Origin: Sphingomonas changbaiensis NBRC 104936
GTDB lineage: Bacteria > Pseudomonadota > Alphaproteobacteria > Sphingomonadales > Sphingomonadaceae
Assembly: GCF_000974765.1 (NCBI RefSeq)
Contig: NZ_BBWU01000045.1
Location: 16,001 to 80,000, forward strand
DNA length: 64,000 nt
Reading direction: 5' to 3'
Shown piece after piece: positions 17,210-27,000 of this stretch. Made by a program: the position numbers and the translations under genes. The notes beneath the pieces were generated by a model. That model saw nothing but the letters and a program-made list of their open reading frames with translations. It was not told the origin of the DNA and did not search any database. The number at the start of each line of letters is the position of its first letter. Position 1 is the first letter of the stretch.

Positions 17210-18151
17210 GTGTATTTCCCCGAAGCGACAGTTCCAGCCCCGGCCCAGTTCATCGAATTGGGCGGGGCGGAACGCTCCGGTCCGCTCGATCGGCTCAAGG
17301 CCAGCGGCCCGATCGCCTGGATCGGCGCCGCGATCACCCTGGGCGTGCTTTGTGCCGTTCTGTGGCAATTGCGGACGCTGCACATCCGGCAAATCCTCGA
17401 GGACATTCCGAGGACGCCTGTCTTCTGGATGCTGTTCGGCGCTTATTACGTCACCGCGCCGCTGGCGGATTGGATCATCTTCCGCAGGCTCTGGCGCATC
17501 CCCGCGGCCGGCTTCGCGGCACTGACCCGCAAGCTGATCGGCAACGAGCTGCTGCTCGGCTATTCGGGCGAGCTGCATTTCTATAGCTGGGCGCGGTCGC
17601 GGACCGACCTGCCGGGCGCCCCGTTCGGCGCGATCAAGGACGTCGCGATCCTTTCCGCCGTCGTCGGCAACGTGACGACGCTTGCGATGCTGGCCTTCGC
17701 CTATCCTGCGTTCGTGTCGCTCAATCTGGGCATGCGGGGCGGCACCTTCGCCTTGTCCGTCGGCATCATCCTGTTGTCGTCGCTCGCCCCGATGCTGTTC
17801 CGGCGCAGGCTGTTCGGCCTCGCCAGAGCCGACCTGCTGTTCATCTCTGCCGTCCATTTCGCCCGGATCGTCACGATGACCACGCTCGCCGCATTGATGT
17901 GGCATGTGGTGCTGCCCGGCCAGCCGGTAGGGCTCTGGCTGCTGCTGGCGACGATGCGGCTGCTGATCTCGCGCCTGCCGCTGCTGCCGAACAAGGACCT
18001 GGTCTTTGCCGGCATCGCCGTCCTGATGATGGGCCATGATGTCGAGATCGGCACCATGATGACGATGATCGCGACCCTGATTTTGACCACGCATTTGACC
18101 GTCGGCGCGGCGCTGGTCGGGTCGGAAATCGCGAGCTGGGGTCGGCGGTGA
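17210..18151 (+). CDS. Multi-spanning membrane protein, possibly UPF0104-like
   Basis: 313 residues from a GTG start. About seven to eight predicted helices, with an N-terminal 35-residue cytoplasmic lead. Features such as RLWRIP.AGF..L..KLIGNELLLGYSGELHFYSWARSR resemble the lysylphosphatidylglycerol-synthase transmembrane (UPF0104/AglD) superfamily, whose members move or modify lipids, but the match is weak. It ends in a GTGA overlap with the DUF2141 gene. It probably handles a lipid or lipid-linked glycan together with the deacetylase and glycosyltransferase; this is inference from context. Confidence 0.8.
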   Translation: MYFPEATVPAPAQFIELGGAERSGPLDRLKASGPIAWIGAAITLGVLCAVLWQLRTLHIRQILEDIPRTPVFWMLFGAYYVTAPLADWIIFRRLWRIPAAGFAALTRKLIGNELLLGYSGELHFYSWARSRTDLPGAPFGAIKDVAILSAVVGNVTTLAMLAFAYPAFVSLNLGMRGGTFALSVGIILLSSLAPMLFRRRLFGLARADLLFISAVHFARIVTMTTLAALMWHVVLPGQPVGLWLLLATMRLLISRLPLLPNKDLVFAGIAVLMMGHDVEIGTMMTMIATLILTTHLTVGAALVGSEIASWGRR

Positions 18152-18663
18152 TTGCCGCTGTCGCACTCGCTGTCGCTGCGCTGCCGTCATCGCGACCGGA
18201 TCTCGGCGTCGCGGAGGGACACTGCCGGCACGACGAACCCGGCCCTGCATTCCTGGTCGATGTGGTTGGGCTGAAGGACCGCAAGGGCCTGATCCGGCTC
18301 GAGCTCTATCCGGCAAATGACGAGGACTTCCTGGCCGACGACAATGCGCTGGTCGCGGCCGGGAAGACGTTCCGCCGCGTCGAGCGGCTGGTGCCGCAAA
18401 CCGGGCCGGTCGAGTTGTGCATTCGCGCGCCCGCCCCCGGCGTCTACGCGCTGTCGCTGCTCCACGATCGCGACGGCAACCGCAAATTCAGCTTCCTGAG
18501 CGACGGAGTCGGTTTTCCCGGCGATCCGCAGCTTGGCTTCCGCAAGCCGCACGCGGCCGCGGCCAGCGCCGAAGTCGGCACCGGCGTCCGCCGCCTCAGC
18601 GTGCGGATGAACTATCGCCGCGGCCTGTTCTCGTTCGGCCCGATCACGGGCGTCCGGCGATGA
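18148..18663 (+). CDS. DUF2141 domain exported protein
   Basis: 171 residues from a GTG overlapping the previous stop. A short N-terminal hydrophobic signal (IAAVALAVAALPSS) is followed by a DUF2141 beta-sandwich: LVDVVGLKDRKGLIRLELYP, VELCIRAPAPGVYALSLLHDRDGNRKF, and DGVGFPGDP. The family is periplasmic and of unknown function, often found near carotenoid or surface-lipid genes. Ends in an ATGA overlap with the glycosyltransferase gene. Confidence 0.85.
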   Translation: MIAAVALAVAALPSSRPDLGVAEGHCRHDEPGPAFLVDVVGLKDRKGLIRLELYPANDEDFLADDNALVAAGKTFRRVERLVPQTGPVELCIRAPAPGVYALSLLHDRDGNRKFSFLSDGVGFPGDPQLGFRKPHAAAASAEVGTGVRRLSVRMNYRRGLFSFGPITGVRR

Positions 18664-19814
18664 AGATCGTCGACGTCTGCGCCTTCTACGCGCCCAAGGG
18701 CGGCGGCGTGCGGACCTATATCGACCGCAAGCTCGCCGCCGCACCCTCCTTCGGCCATGAGCTCACGGTGATCGCGCCGGGCCCGTGTGACCGGGTCGAG
18801 CAGCGCGGCCCCGGTGCGTCGATCCGCTGGATCGCGGCACCCGCTTTTCCGCTCGACCGCAACTATCGCTATTTCGGCCATCCGGTTGCGCTGCACGACG
18901 CGCTCGATGCGGAGCGGCCCGACATGGTCGAGGTCTCCTCGCCCTGGCGCAGCGCCGCTACCGTTGCCGGATGGCGCGGGCGGGCGCCGCGTTCGCTGGT
19001 CATGCATGCCGATCCGCTGTCGGCCTATGCCTATCGCTGGTTCGAGCCGGTCGCTTCGCGCGCGACGATCGACCGCCACTTCGGCTGGTTCTGGCGCCAT
19101 CTGCGGCGGCTCGACGAAAGCTATGCCCAGGTGGTCAGCGCGAGCGGGGAGCTGTCGCGGCGGTTGCGCGACGGCGGCCTTCAGAATGTCGTGACGATCC
19201 CGATGGGCGTAGATCCGGGGATTTTCTCGCCCGGCCTGCGCGATGAAGGGCTGCGTGCCTCGCTGCTTGCCGATTGCGGTCTTGGCGCCGATGGGCTGCT
19301 GCTGCTCGGCGTCGGACGGCTGGCGCCCGAGAAGCGCTGGCCGATGATCGTCGAAGCGGCGGCCGCGGCCGGCAGCCATGCCCCGGTGGCGCTGTTGCTG
19401 GTCGGCGCGGGGCGGGAGCGCGCGCGTATCGTCCGGCAGATCGGCGGCAATCCGCATATCCGGCTTGCCGGCCCGGTCGGTGATCGCGCGGCGCTGGCGC
19501 GGCTGATGGCGAGCGCCGACGCGCTGGTGCATGGCTGCGAGGCGGAAACCTTCTGCATGGTGGCCGCCGAAGCGAAGGCGTCGGGCCTGAACTTAATCGT
19601 CCCCGATCAGGGCGGCGCATCGGATCAGGCGTGCGGTCCCGGCGACGTCCGCTTCCGCGCCGGCTCCGCCGCGGACGCCGCCGCCGCAATCGTGCGCTTT
19701 GCCCTCAGCCCGCCGGCCGCGGCGTTGACGCACCGCCCGCGCGAGATGGACGATCATTTCCGGGAACTGTTCGACAGCTATCGCGCCATCGTTGCCGAAA
19801 GGTGTGCGGCGTGA
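18660..19814 (+). CDS. Family 4 glycosyltransferase
   Basis: 384 residues, GT-B fold. The N-terminal acceptor domain opens MKIVDVCAFYAPKGGGVRTYI, a glycine-rich loop typical of GT4. The donor domain contains GVGRLAPEKRW at about 217-227 and the C-terminal E-x7-E-like motif in GCEAETFCMVAAEAKASGLNLIVPDQGG at about 295-322. It transfers a sugar from a nucleotide donor to an unknown lipid or glycan acceptor at the inner membrane face. The start overlaps the DUF2141 stop by four bases, completing a chain of six coupled genes behind the sigma factor. Confidence 0.93.
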   Translation: MKIVDVCAFYAPKGGGVRTYIDRKLAAAPSFGHELTVIAPGPCDRVEQRGPGASIRWIAAPAFPLDRNYRYFGHPVALHDALDAERPDMVEVSSPWRSAATVAGWRGRAPRSLVMHADPLSAYAYRWFEPVASRATIDRHFGWFWRHLRRLDESYAQVVSASGELSRRLRDGGLQNVVTIPMGVDPGIFSPGLRDEGLRASLLADCGLGADGLLLLGVGRLAPEKRWPMIVEAAAAAGSHAPVALLLVGAGRERARIVRQIGGNPHIRLAGPVGDRAALARLMASADALVHGCEAETFCMVAAEAKASGLNLIVPDQGGASDQACGPGDVRFRAGSAADAAAAIVRFALSPPAAALTHRPREMDDHFRELFDSYRAIVAERCAA

Positions 19815-19969
19815 TCCTCGAAGAACTGAGCAAGCCCCTGGCTCCCGTCGCCGAACCGCCGGCTTTGCGCCGGCTCCGCCCTGCCAGGCGACGCAACCAG
19901 CTCGATTGCGGCTGCCTCGCCGCGATTGCGCGCCTGATGATCTGGGCCACCCGCGGCAACGGCCGCTGA
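19811..19969 (+). CDS. Candidate 52-residue micro-ORF coupled to the glycosyltransferase
   Basis: A GTG overlaps the glycosyltransferase TGA in the same GTGA fashion used elsewhere in this operon. The predicted peptide is basic, Arg/Pro-rich in the middle (LRRLRPARRRNQLD) with a CGC motif and a short amphipathic helix after it. No family is recognised. Support is positional only. Confidence 0.4.
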   Translation: MILEELSKPLAPVAEPPALRRLRPARRRNQLDCGCLAAIARLMIWATRGNGR

Positions 19970-20015
19970 TTGCACTCTAGGTTTTTGGGGCGGCGCACAC
20001 CATCTATGCGCCTTC

Positions 20016-21704
20016 ATGCCTTTTCCAGACCTTCCCCCCTCGCTCGCCGAAGCGCTTGTCGCGCGCGGCTATCAGACGCCAACCCCGGTCCAGGCCGCCG
20101 TTCTTGAAGAAAGTGCGCGCGGACGTGACCTGATAGTCTCCGCCCAGACCGGCTCGGGCAAGACGGTCGCGTTCGGCCTCGCCATGGCGCCCGAGCTGCT
20201 GGACGACGGCGGGAGCCCCGGCCGGCCGGATGTGCCGCGTGCGCTGGTGATCGCGCCGACGCGCGAGCTGGCGCTGCAGGTCAGCCGCGAGCTGATCTGG
20301 CTCTATGGCAAGGCCGGCGCGCGGATCGCCACCTGCGTCGGCGGCATGGACGCGTCGAAGGAGCGGCGTGCGCTGTCGCATGGCGCGCACATCGTGGTCG
20401 GAACGCCGGGCCGGCTGCGCGACCACCTCGAACGCGGCGCGCTGGAGCTGTCCGGTTTGCGTGTCGCGGTGCTCGACGAAGCGGACGAGATGCTCGACAT
20501 GGGTTTTCGCGAGGATCTAGAAGAAATCCTCGACGCGACCCCGAGCGAGCGCCGCACCCTGCTGTTCTCGGCGACGATGCCCAAGCCGATCGTTGCGCTC
20601 GCCAAGCGCTACCAGCGGGATGCGCTGCGCATCTCGACCGTGGGCGAGGATCGCGGCCATGGCGACATCGAATATCAGGCGCTCGCCGTCGCGCCGTCCG
20701 ACGTCGAGCATGCCGTGGTGAACCTGCTGCGCCTGCACGAGGCGGAGACGGCGATGCTGTTCTGTGCGACGCGCGAGAATGTCCGGCACCTGCACGCAAC
20801 CCTGGTCGAACGCGGTTTCGCCGCCGTCGCGCTGTCGGGCGAGCACAGCCAGAACGAACGCAATGCGGCGCTCCAGGCGCTTCGCGACCGGCGCGCCCGC
20901 GTCTGTGTCGCAACCGATGTCGCCGCCCGCGGCATCGACTTGCCGTCGCTGAGCCTCGTCATCCATGTCGAGCTGCCGCGCGATGCCGAGACACTGCAGC
21001 ACCGTTCGGGCCGCACCGGCCGCGCGGGCAAGAAGGGCACTGCCGTGCTGGTGGTGCCGTTCCAGCGTCGCCGCCGGGTCGAGATGATGCTGCGCGGCGC
21101 CCGCATCCCGGCGCGCTGGATCGACCCGCCGACGCCCGAGGCGATCCGGCTTCAGGACCGCGAGCGCCTTGTCGCGGCCTTGCTCGAACCGGTCGAAATC
21201 GATGAAGAGGACCGGGCGATCGCGGCGCGGCTGATTGCCGAGCGCAGCCCGGAGGACATTGCGGCCGCCCTCGTCCGCGCCCATCGCGCCGCGCTGCCCG
21301 AGCCGGAGGAATTGCTCGGTCACAGCGCGCCGGCCGAGCGCCGCGACGAGCGCGGGTATCGTGGCGGATTCGAGGATACGGTCTGGTTCCGGATCGATAT
21401 CGGCCGGCGCCACAACGCGGATCCGCGCTGGATCCTGCCTTTGCTCTGCCGGCGCGGGCACATCACCAAGGCGGAAGTCGGCGCGATCCGGATCGCGCCT
21501 TCGGAAACCCAGTTCGATGTGCCGCGCGCCGTCGCCGATCGCTTCATCGCGTCATGGAAGCGCACCGCGGACAAGGGCGACGACGAAAGCGGCATCGCCC
21601 TCGCCCTGGTGCAGGGTGGGCCGATGAAGCACGAGCCGCGCAAATCCTACAAGCCAAAGCCCTTCGCGCATGGCAGGAAGCCTCAGCGGAAGGGGAGAGC
21701 ATGA
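20016..21704 (+). CDS. DEAD-box RNA helicase with DbpA-type RNA-binding domain
   Basis: 562 residues. The Q-motif TPTPVQ is at 21-26, motif I AQTGSGKT at 43-50, Ia PTRELALQ at 81-88, DEAD at 154-157, SAT around 179, ATDVAARGID and HRSGRTGRAG in domain 2. After residue 440 a DbpA/CsdA RNA-binding domain (FRIDIGRRHNADPRWILPLLCRRGHI, then IRIAPSETQFDVP) and a basic Lys/Arg tail follow. Such helicases remodel rRNA during large-subunit assembly or act in cold adaptation; DbpA itself recognises 23S helix 92. Its stop overlaps the next small gene (ATGA). Confidence 0.94.
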   Translation: MPFPDLPPSLAEALVARGYQTPTPVQAAVLEESARGRDLIVSAQTGSGKTVAFGLAMAPELLDDGGSPGRPDVPRALVIAPTRELALQVSRELIWLYGKAGARIATCVGGMDASKERRALSHGAHIVVGTPGRLRDHLERGALELSGLRVAVLDEADEMLDMGFREDLEEILDATPSERRTLLFSATMPKPIVALAKRYQRDALRISTVGEDRGHGDIEYQALAVAPSDVEHAVVNLLRLHEAETAMLFCATRENVRHLHATLVERGFAAVALSGEHSQNERNAALQALRDRRARVCVATDVAARGIDLPSLSLVIHVELPRDAETLQHRSGRTGRAGKKGTAVLVVPFQRRRRVEMMLRGARIPARWIDPPTPEAIRLQDRERLVAALLEPVEIDEEDRAIAARLIAERSPEDIAAALVRAHRAALPEPEELLGHSAPAERRDERGYRGGFEDTVWFRIDIGRRHNADPRWILPLLCRRGHITKAEVGAIRIAPSETQFDVPRAVADRFIASWKRTADKGDDESGIALALVQGGPMKHEPRKSYKPKPFAHGRKPQRKGRA

Positions 21705-21880
21705 GCGAGAAATTCGAACGGCACCGGCAGCCGTGGCGGCCGGACGAAGTCCAGAAGCTTCACACGCTGGCGAAGAAGGGCATGGCGCTGAAGGCGATCG
21801 CCAAGGCGCTCACCCGCAGCGAGGAGTCGGTCAAGGACCGCGCCAAGCTCGACGGCCTGTCGATCGCGAAGCTCCGCTAA
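21701..21880 (+). CDS. Small helix-turn-helix-like protein coupled to the helicase
   Basis: 59 residues. The middle (WRPDEVQKLHTLAKKGMALKAIAKALTRSEESVKDRA) has the spacing of a Myb/SANT-like or GcrA-like trihelical DNA-binding unit. ATG overlaps the helicase stop by four bases and has a GGGGAGAG Shine-Dalgarno inside the helicase gene. Its TAA overlaps by four bases the stop of the convergent gene. Function unknown; a tiny nucleoid or RNA-binding factor is possible. Confidence 0.75.
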   Translation: MSEKFERHRQPWRPDEVQKLHTLAKKGMALKAIAKALTRSEESVKDRAKLDGLSIAKLR

Positions 21881-22077
21881 TCGAGCAGCTTGCGGACGCG
21901 GTCCCGCACCGCGCGGATGCGGCTCGCGGCTTCCTCGAAGGTCTGCACGTCGGCCCGGTTGCTGTTGGCGCGCGCGTCCTTGGCGGAATCCATATAGCCT
22001 TCAAGATCCGCGTCGAGCGCATCCACGATGATCTCCGCTTCGTCTTCGGTGAGCTTCAGCTGGATCGACTTCGTCAT
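21877..22077 (-). CDS. Small acidic helical protein of unknown function
   Basis: 66 residues, starting MTKSIQLKLTEDEAEIIVDALDADLEGY and rich in Asp/Glu in the first half, basic at the C-terminus (RAVRDRVRKLLD). Two predicted helices. Similar short proteins accompany housekeeping genes in sphingomonads, but I cannot name a family. It is convergent with the preceding gene (4-base overlap) and divergent from the ABC-F gene. Confidence 0.75.
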   Translation of the reverse strand: MTKSIQLKLTEDEAEIIVDALDADLEGYMDSAKDARANSNRADVQTFEEAASRIRAVRDRVRKLLD

Positions 22078-22161
22078 CTTTGTCCTCGGTCTGACAGGTT
22101 TCCGCCGCCCATAACGCATGGGCTTGGGCCTGTGACCCCCCGATGCTAGGGACGCGCCTTC

Positions 22162-24033
22162 ATGCTCAACCTGTCCGACATCACCGTTCGCCTGGGCGGA
22201 CGCACGATCCTCGACGGCGCCACCGCGGCGCTGCCGCCCAAAAGCCGCGTCGGCCTGATCGGCCGCAACGGTGCCGGCAAGACGACCCTGGTGCGGGTGA
22301 TTGCGGGCATGCTGGAGCCAGACATGGGCGCCGCTGAGATGCCGCGCGGCACGCGGCTCGGCTATATCGCGCAGGAAGCACCCGCCGGCACTGCGACGCC
22401 GCTGGAGACGGTGCTCGCCGCCGATACCGAACGCGCGGAGCTGCTGGCAGAAGCGGAAACCAGCCATGATCCCGATCGGCTCGGCGAAGTCCATGAGCGG
22501 CTGAACGCGATTGCGGCGCACTCCGCGCCGGCGCGCGCGGCCCGCATCCTGGTCGGCCTCGGCTTCGACGAAGAGGCGCAGGGGCGGCCGCTCGACAGCT
22601 TCTCGGGCGGCTGGCGCATGCGCGTGGCGCTGGCGTCGCTGCTGTTCTCCGCGCCCGACGTGCTGCTGCTCGACGAGCCGTCGAACCATCTCGACCTGGA
22701 GGCGGTGCTCTGGCTCGAGGATTTCCTGCAATCCTACCCGGCGACGATCCTGATCGTCAGCCACGAGCGCGATTTCCTGAACAAGGTCGTCGACCATATC
22801 CTGCACCTCGATCGCGGCAAGCTGACGCTCTATCCGGGCGGCTATGACGCGTTCGAGCGGCAGCGTGCCGAACGTCAGGCGCAGCTCGCATCGGCGCGCG
22901 CGAAGCAGCAGGCGGAACGCGAGAAATTGCAGGACTATATCGCCCGCAACAGCGCCCGCGCCTCCACCGCCAAGCAGGCGCAGTCGCGCGTGAAGGCGCT
23001 CGCGCGGATGCAGCCGATCGCGGAACTGCTCGACGATCCGAGCCTGAGCTTCGACTTTCCGAGCCCCGGCGCGCTGCGGCCGCCGCTGATCACGCTCGAC
23101 ATGGCCGACGTCGGCTATGGCGACACGCCGGTGCTGAAGCGGCTCAATCTGCGCATCGACCCGGACGACCGGGTCGCGCTGCTCGGGCGCAACGGCAACG
23201 GTAAGACCACGCTCGCGCGGTTGCTGGCCGCCCAGCTCGCGCCGATGGCGGGCGCGATGGCCGCGTCGGGCAAGATGCGGGTCGGCTATTTCACGCAGTA
23301 TCAGGTCGAGGAGCTCGATCCCGCCGATACGCCGCTTGAGCACATGACTCGCGTGATGGGCGGCGCGACTCCGTCGGCAGTACGCGCCCAGCTCGGCCGC
23401 TTCGGCTTTTCGGGACCCAAGGCCACGACCGAGGTCGGCCGGCTGTCCGGCGGCGAGCGGGCGCGGCTGGCGCTGGCGCTGATCACGCGCGACGCGCCGC
23501 ATTTGCTGATCCTGGACGAGCCGACCAACCATCTGGACGTCGACGCGCGCGAGGCGCTGATCCAGGCGCTGAACGGCTATTCGGGCGCAGTGCTTATCGT
23601 CAGCCACGATCGTCATATGCTGGAGATGACGGCGGACCGGCTGGTGTTGGTCGACCAGGGCAGCGCGCGGGAGTTCGACGGCTCGCTCGACGATTATGTC
23701 GCGCTGATCCTCGCCGGCGATGCGGAGGCGAGCGACAAGGCCGAGGCGAAGGCGAACCGCAAGGACGCGCGCCGTGCCGCCGCCGAAGCGCGCGAGCAGA
23801 CCAAGGCCTTGCGCAGCCGCGTCAAGCAGACCGAAGCCGAGCTCGCCCGCCTCACGGCCGAGCGGAGCGCGATCGATCTCGCGATGTTCGATCCCAAGGC
23901 CGCCGACCCGAAGCTCGCCAACCGATCGATGACCGAGCTGATGAAGCTGCGCGCCCGGATCGAGACGCAGATCGAGGAGACGGAAGCCAGCTGGCTGGAG
24001 GCCAGCGGATCGCTGGAGGACCTGGCTGCCTAG
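22162..24033 (+). CDS. ABC-F family translation-associated ATPase
   Basis: 623 residues, two ABC cassettes and no membrane helices, the ABC-F layout. Walker A sequences GRNGAGKT at 34-41 and GRNGNGKT at 342-349; signatures FSGGWRMR at about 147 and LSGGERAR; Walker B LLLDEPSNHLD at about 168-178 and LILDEPTNHLD in the second half. The linker between cassettes (about 225-290) is charged and helical as in factors that probe the ribosomal E/P site. A C-terminal coiled coil (about 530-620) resembles Uup/YheS. Related to EttA/Uup/YheS; the exact subfamily is not settled. The stop overlaps the convergent gene by four bases. Confidence 0.94.
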   Translation: MLNLSDITVRLGGRTILDGATAALPPKSRVGLIGRNGAGKTTLVRVIAGMLEPDMGAAEMPRGTRLGYIAQEAPAGTATPLETVLAADTERAELLAEAETSHDPDRLGEVHERLNAIAAHSAPARAARILVGLGFDEEAQGRPLDSFSGGWRMRVALASLLFSAPDVLLLDEPSNHLDLEAVLWLEDFLQSYPATILIVSHERDFLNKVVDHILHLDRGKLTLYPGGYDAFERQRAERQAQLASARAKQQAEREKLQDYIARNSARASTAKQAQSRVKALARMQPIAELLDDPSLSFDFPSPGALRPPLITLDMADVGYGDTPVLKRLNLRIDPDDRVALLGRNGNGKTTLARLLAAQLAPMAGAMAASGKMRVGYFTQYQVEELDPADTPLEHMTRVMGGATPSAVRAQLGRFGFSGPKATTEVGRLSGGERARLALALITRDAPHLLILDEPTNHLDVDAREALIQALNGYSGAVLIVSHDRHMLEMTADRLVLVDQGSAREFDGSLDDYVALILAGDAEASDKAEAKANRKDARRAAAEAREQTKALRSRVKQTEAELARLTAERSAIDLAMFDPKAADPKLANRSMTELMKLRARIETQIEETEASWLEASGSLEDLAA

Positions 24034-27000
24034 AGTTTGACGCCGAATTCGTCGAAGCGCTGTTCGACCTTGGGGTCGATCTTCACCGCCAAGTCATGAT
24101 CCTTCAGCGCCCGGGCCCGGTCGCCCTTGCGGCTCCACGCCACCGCGCGACCATAGAGTGAGGTCGGCATCTGCGCATTCGCCGCCAGAACCTTGTCATA
24201 ATCGCTGATCGCGTCATCGAGCTTGCCCAGTCGCAGCAGCACGAGGCCACGGCTGTCCAGATAGGCGGGCGAGTCCGGCACTTTCTCCAGCGCCGCGTTG
24301 CAATCGAGCAAGGCCGATTCGAGCCCGATCCCCGCCGTCGCCTTGCGCCAGCACATATTGTTCAGCGCGGTCGCGTCCTTCGCCGCCGCGCGCGCCGCCG
24401 CGAAATCCTTGTCGGCCAGCACCGGCTGGTTCGACTTGGAGTAGAGAATTCCGCGCGCGGTGAGCAGGCCGGCATCGGACGGGCTCTCCTTCACCGCTGC
24501 CGTATAGGAAGCGATCGCTGCCGGGAGGTCGCCAGTTTCTGCCTGCAGGTCTCCTCGGGCCGCGAGCGCATCGAACCTTTTTGGATCGAGCTTGAGAGCC
24601 GCGTCCAGATCGGCCGAGCGGCCGGTAATGTCAGCCTTGGGCCGGCTAAGCGCGCGATTGAGATAGATATACGCTTCGGGCTGGATCGCCAGTGCCCGGT
24701 CAAATTCCGCGAGAGCTTCTGCATCTTTGCCGAAGGAACTGAGAATCCGGGCGGCGGCGACGTGGGCATAGGCCATATCGGGATTGGCCTTAATCAGCAG
24801 GCCAGCCTGGGCTTCCGCTTCCTTCGGCTTGCCGAGGCGGCGGTAGAGGTTCGCGCGGAGCACATAGCTTTGGACTGCGCTCGGGAACAACGCGATATAC
24901 GCGTCGGCATCAGCCAGGGCGCGTTCGTAATCGCCCGATTCCCACAGGGCGCTTGAGCGCAGCTCCAGCGAATACAGGTCCTTGGGATCGAGTGCGATCG
25001 CTTCGTTGAGCGCAGCCATCGCAGCCGCGCGATCATTGGTCCGGCTGGCCAGAAACGCGCGACCGTGCAGCATCACGAAATTTTTCGGATCAATCGCCGC
25101 CGCGGCATCGAGATCGGCCTTTGCAGCGGTCGTCTCCCCCTTCCAAGTGCGCGCGATGCCACGATTGGCAAGCGCCCAGGCATTCTTTGGCTCCAAAGTT
25201 GCTGCTTTGGTGAGTGCCTCGATCGCTGCATCGTAGCGCCCATCATCCATTAGCAGCACGCCGCGGTCGACGAGACCGGTGGCGGTGGTCGGCGTTTCCT
25301 TCAGCACTGCGTCGCGCTCGGCCCGAGTGCGGACATAGCCGGCGGGCTCCATCAGATAGACCGCCTCCTTGCCGAGCGCGCGCAGCCGCGCCTGCGCCGC
25401 TGCAGCTTCGGTGGCCGCGAACTCTGGCGCGGCGCTGCGTTCCGTCTTCTCGATCGTGAAGACATTGCCCTTCAGGCTCGCTTTGCGCCGATAGGCAATG
25501 CCGGCGATCGTCTCGTCCAGATCGGCATTGGTGCCCACCTGGAAACCTGTGTTGCCGGGGGGCAGCACAATCGTTTCGATCGTCCGCGAAAAATAGGGAT
25601 AGGCCACGGCGAACGGCGCATCGTGGAAGGCGCCGGGCTCGCGCGTGAAATCCGCCGTATAGCCGACACTAGTGCGGTCGGTTTCGTAGCGGTTGTCCGA
25701 CCAGTCCATCTTCGCCGTGCCATCCATCGTAATCCGCATCTCCCCGGTCTTCGGATCGAACGCGGAATTTGTGGTCTTCACCTCGACGAAATCGAAATTC
25801 TTCTTCCAGAAGTCCTTCAGGCTCCGGTCCCGGACCTCTGGCGTGAGGTTCGACAGCGCAAGATTCAGGCCCATCGCAGCGTCGCCGCGATAGACCCAGT
25901 CGATGTGGGTCGGCGCCGGCAGCGACAGTCCGGCCGACGCATCGATGCGGATCGCGAGGTCCTCTTGCGGTGCCGTCAGGGGTGTCGGGACAAGGCGCGT
26001 CAGCGTCGCCAGGCTCTCCTGCACCGGCAATGCCCAGCCGAACGCCGGAGTCGGGATGCGATCCAGGTCGCTATCACCCAGGCGCGTGCCGTCCAGCCAA
26101 TAGGTCCGGCCCGCAATCGTCGCGCGCACGATCACATGGTCGAACAACCCGACGATCGGCAGCCGCTCGTCCAGCCCGTCGCCGAGGACGGTACTGACCA
26201 GCACCGGCTCCGCCTCGATATCGAGCCCGTGCAGCAGCGCGACCAGTAGCGCGGACTTCCCCTTGCAGTCGCCGAACCGGCGCGACCAGGTCGTATCGGC
26301 GTCGGCCGGAACATAGTTGCCCGTGCCGAGCTGCAGCGCGACGTAACGCACGCGCTCCTGCACCAGCGCCAATGCAGCCTCCGCACGGGCCTTGGGTGAT
26401 GGCGAGGCTTGCTTGATCCGGGCCAGCTCCGCCGCGAGCGGGCCGGCGGGCGCGATCTGCGCGGCCTTGATGTACAGCGGCGCCATCAGCGCCGAAATCT
26501 GCGACCAATCCTTGAAATCGGTGGCCTCGATCAGCCGCCCCACCGCAAACCGCGTCGGCGCGCCCTTGGGCGGCTGGAAGGGCTTGGTCTGCTCCAGCGT
26601 CAGCTCGGCGCTTGCGACCGCGCCCGACTTGACCGTCTTCAACGCCGGCAGGATCTGCGTTTGCCGCAGCCGGATCGGCATGGTGCTCGGCCATTGCATG
26701 CGCAGATGCGCGACGCCGACCGGAACCTGGTTCCACGCGCCGGCGACCTGCTCGGCATGGCCCTTCAGCGTCGGGTCGCTGGAGGTGATCGAGGCTGAAA
26801 ATTCCAGCACGTCGCCGACCTGCAGCCCTTCCGGCTGGATATTCGCGGTGAGCACGCCATCCAGCGTCGCGCTGTCCAGATTGGGCTCGCGGCGCACCAC
26901 CGTGAAGGTCTGGCCGCTACCAAGCACGTCGATCACCTTGTCGCCGCGCCGGATCAGCAGCGAATGGATCTTCAGCGTGTCGGTGTCGGGGCGCCACGGA

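Noticed and set aside
16823..18316. 497-codon minus-strand frame across the deacetylase and membrane protein genes
   Set aside because: Composition (Gln/His/Arg/Asp-rich, no hydrophobic core) is that of an antisense shadow; spans two recognisable + strand genes.
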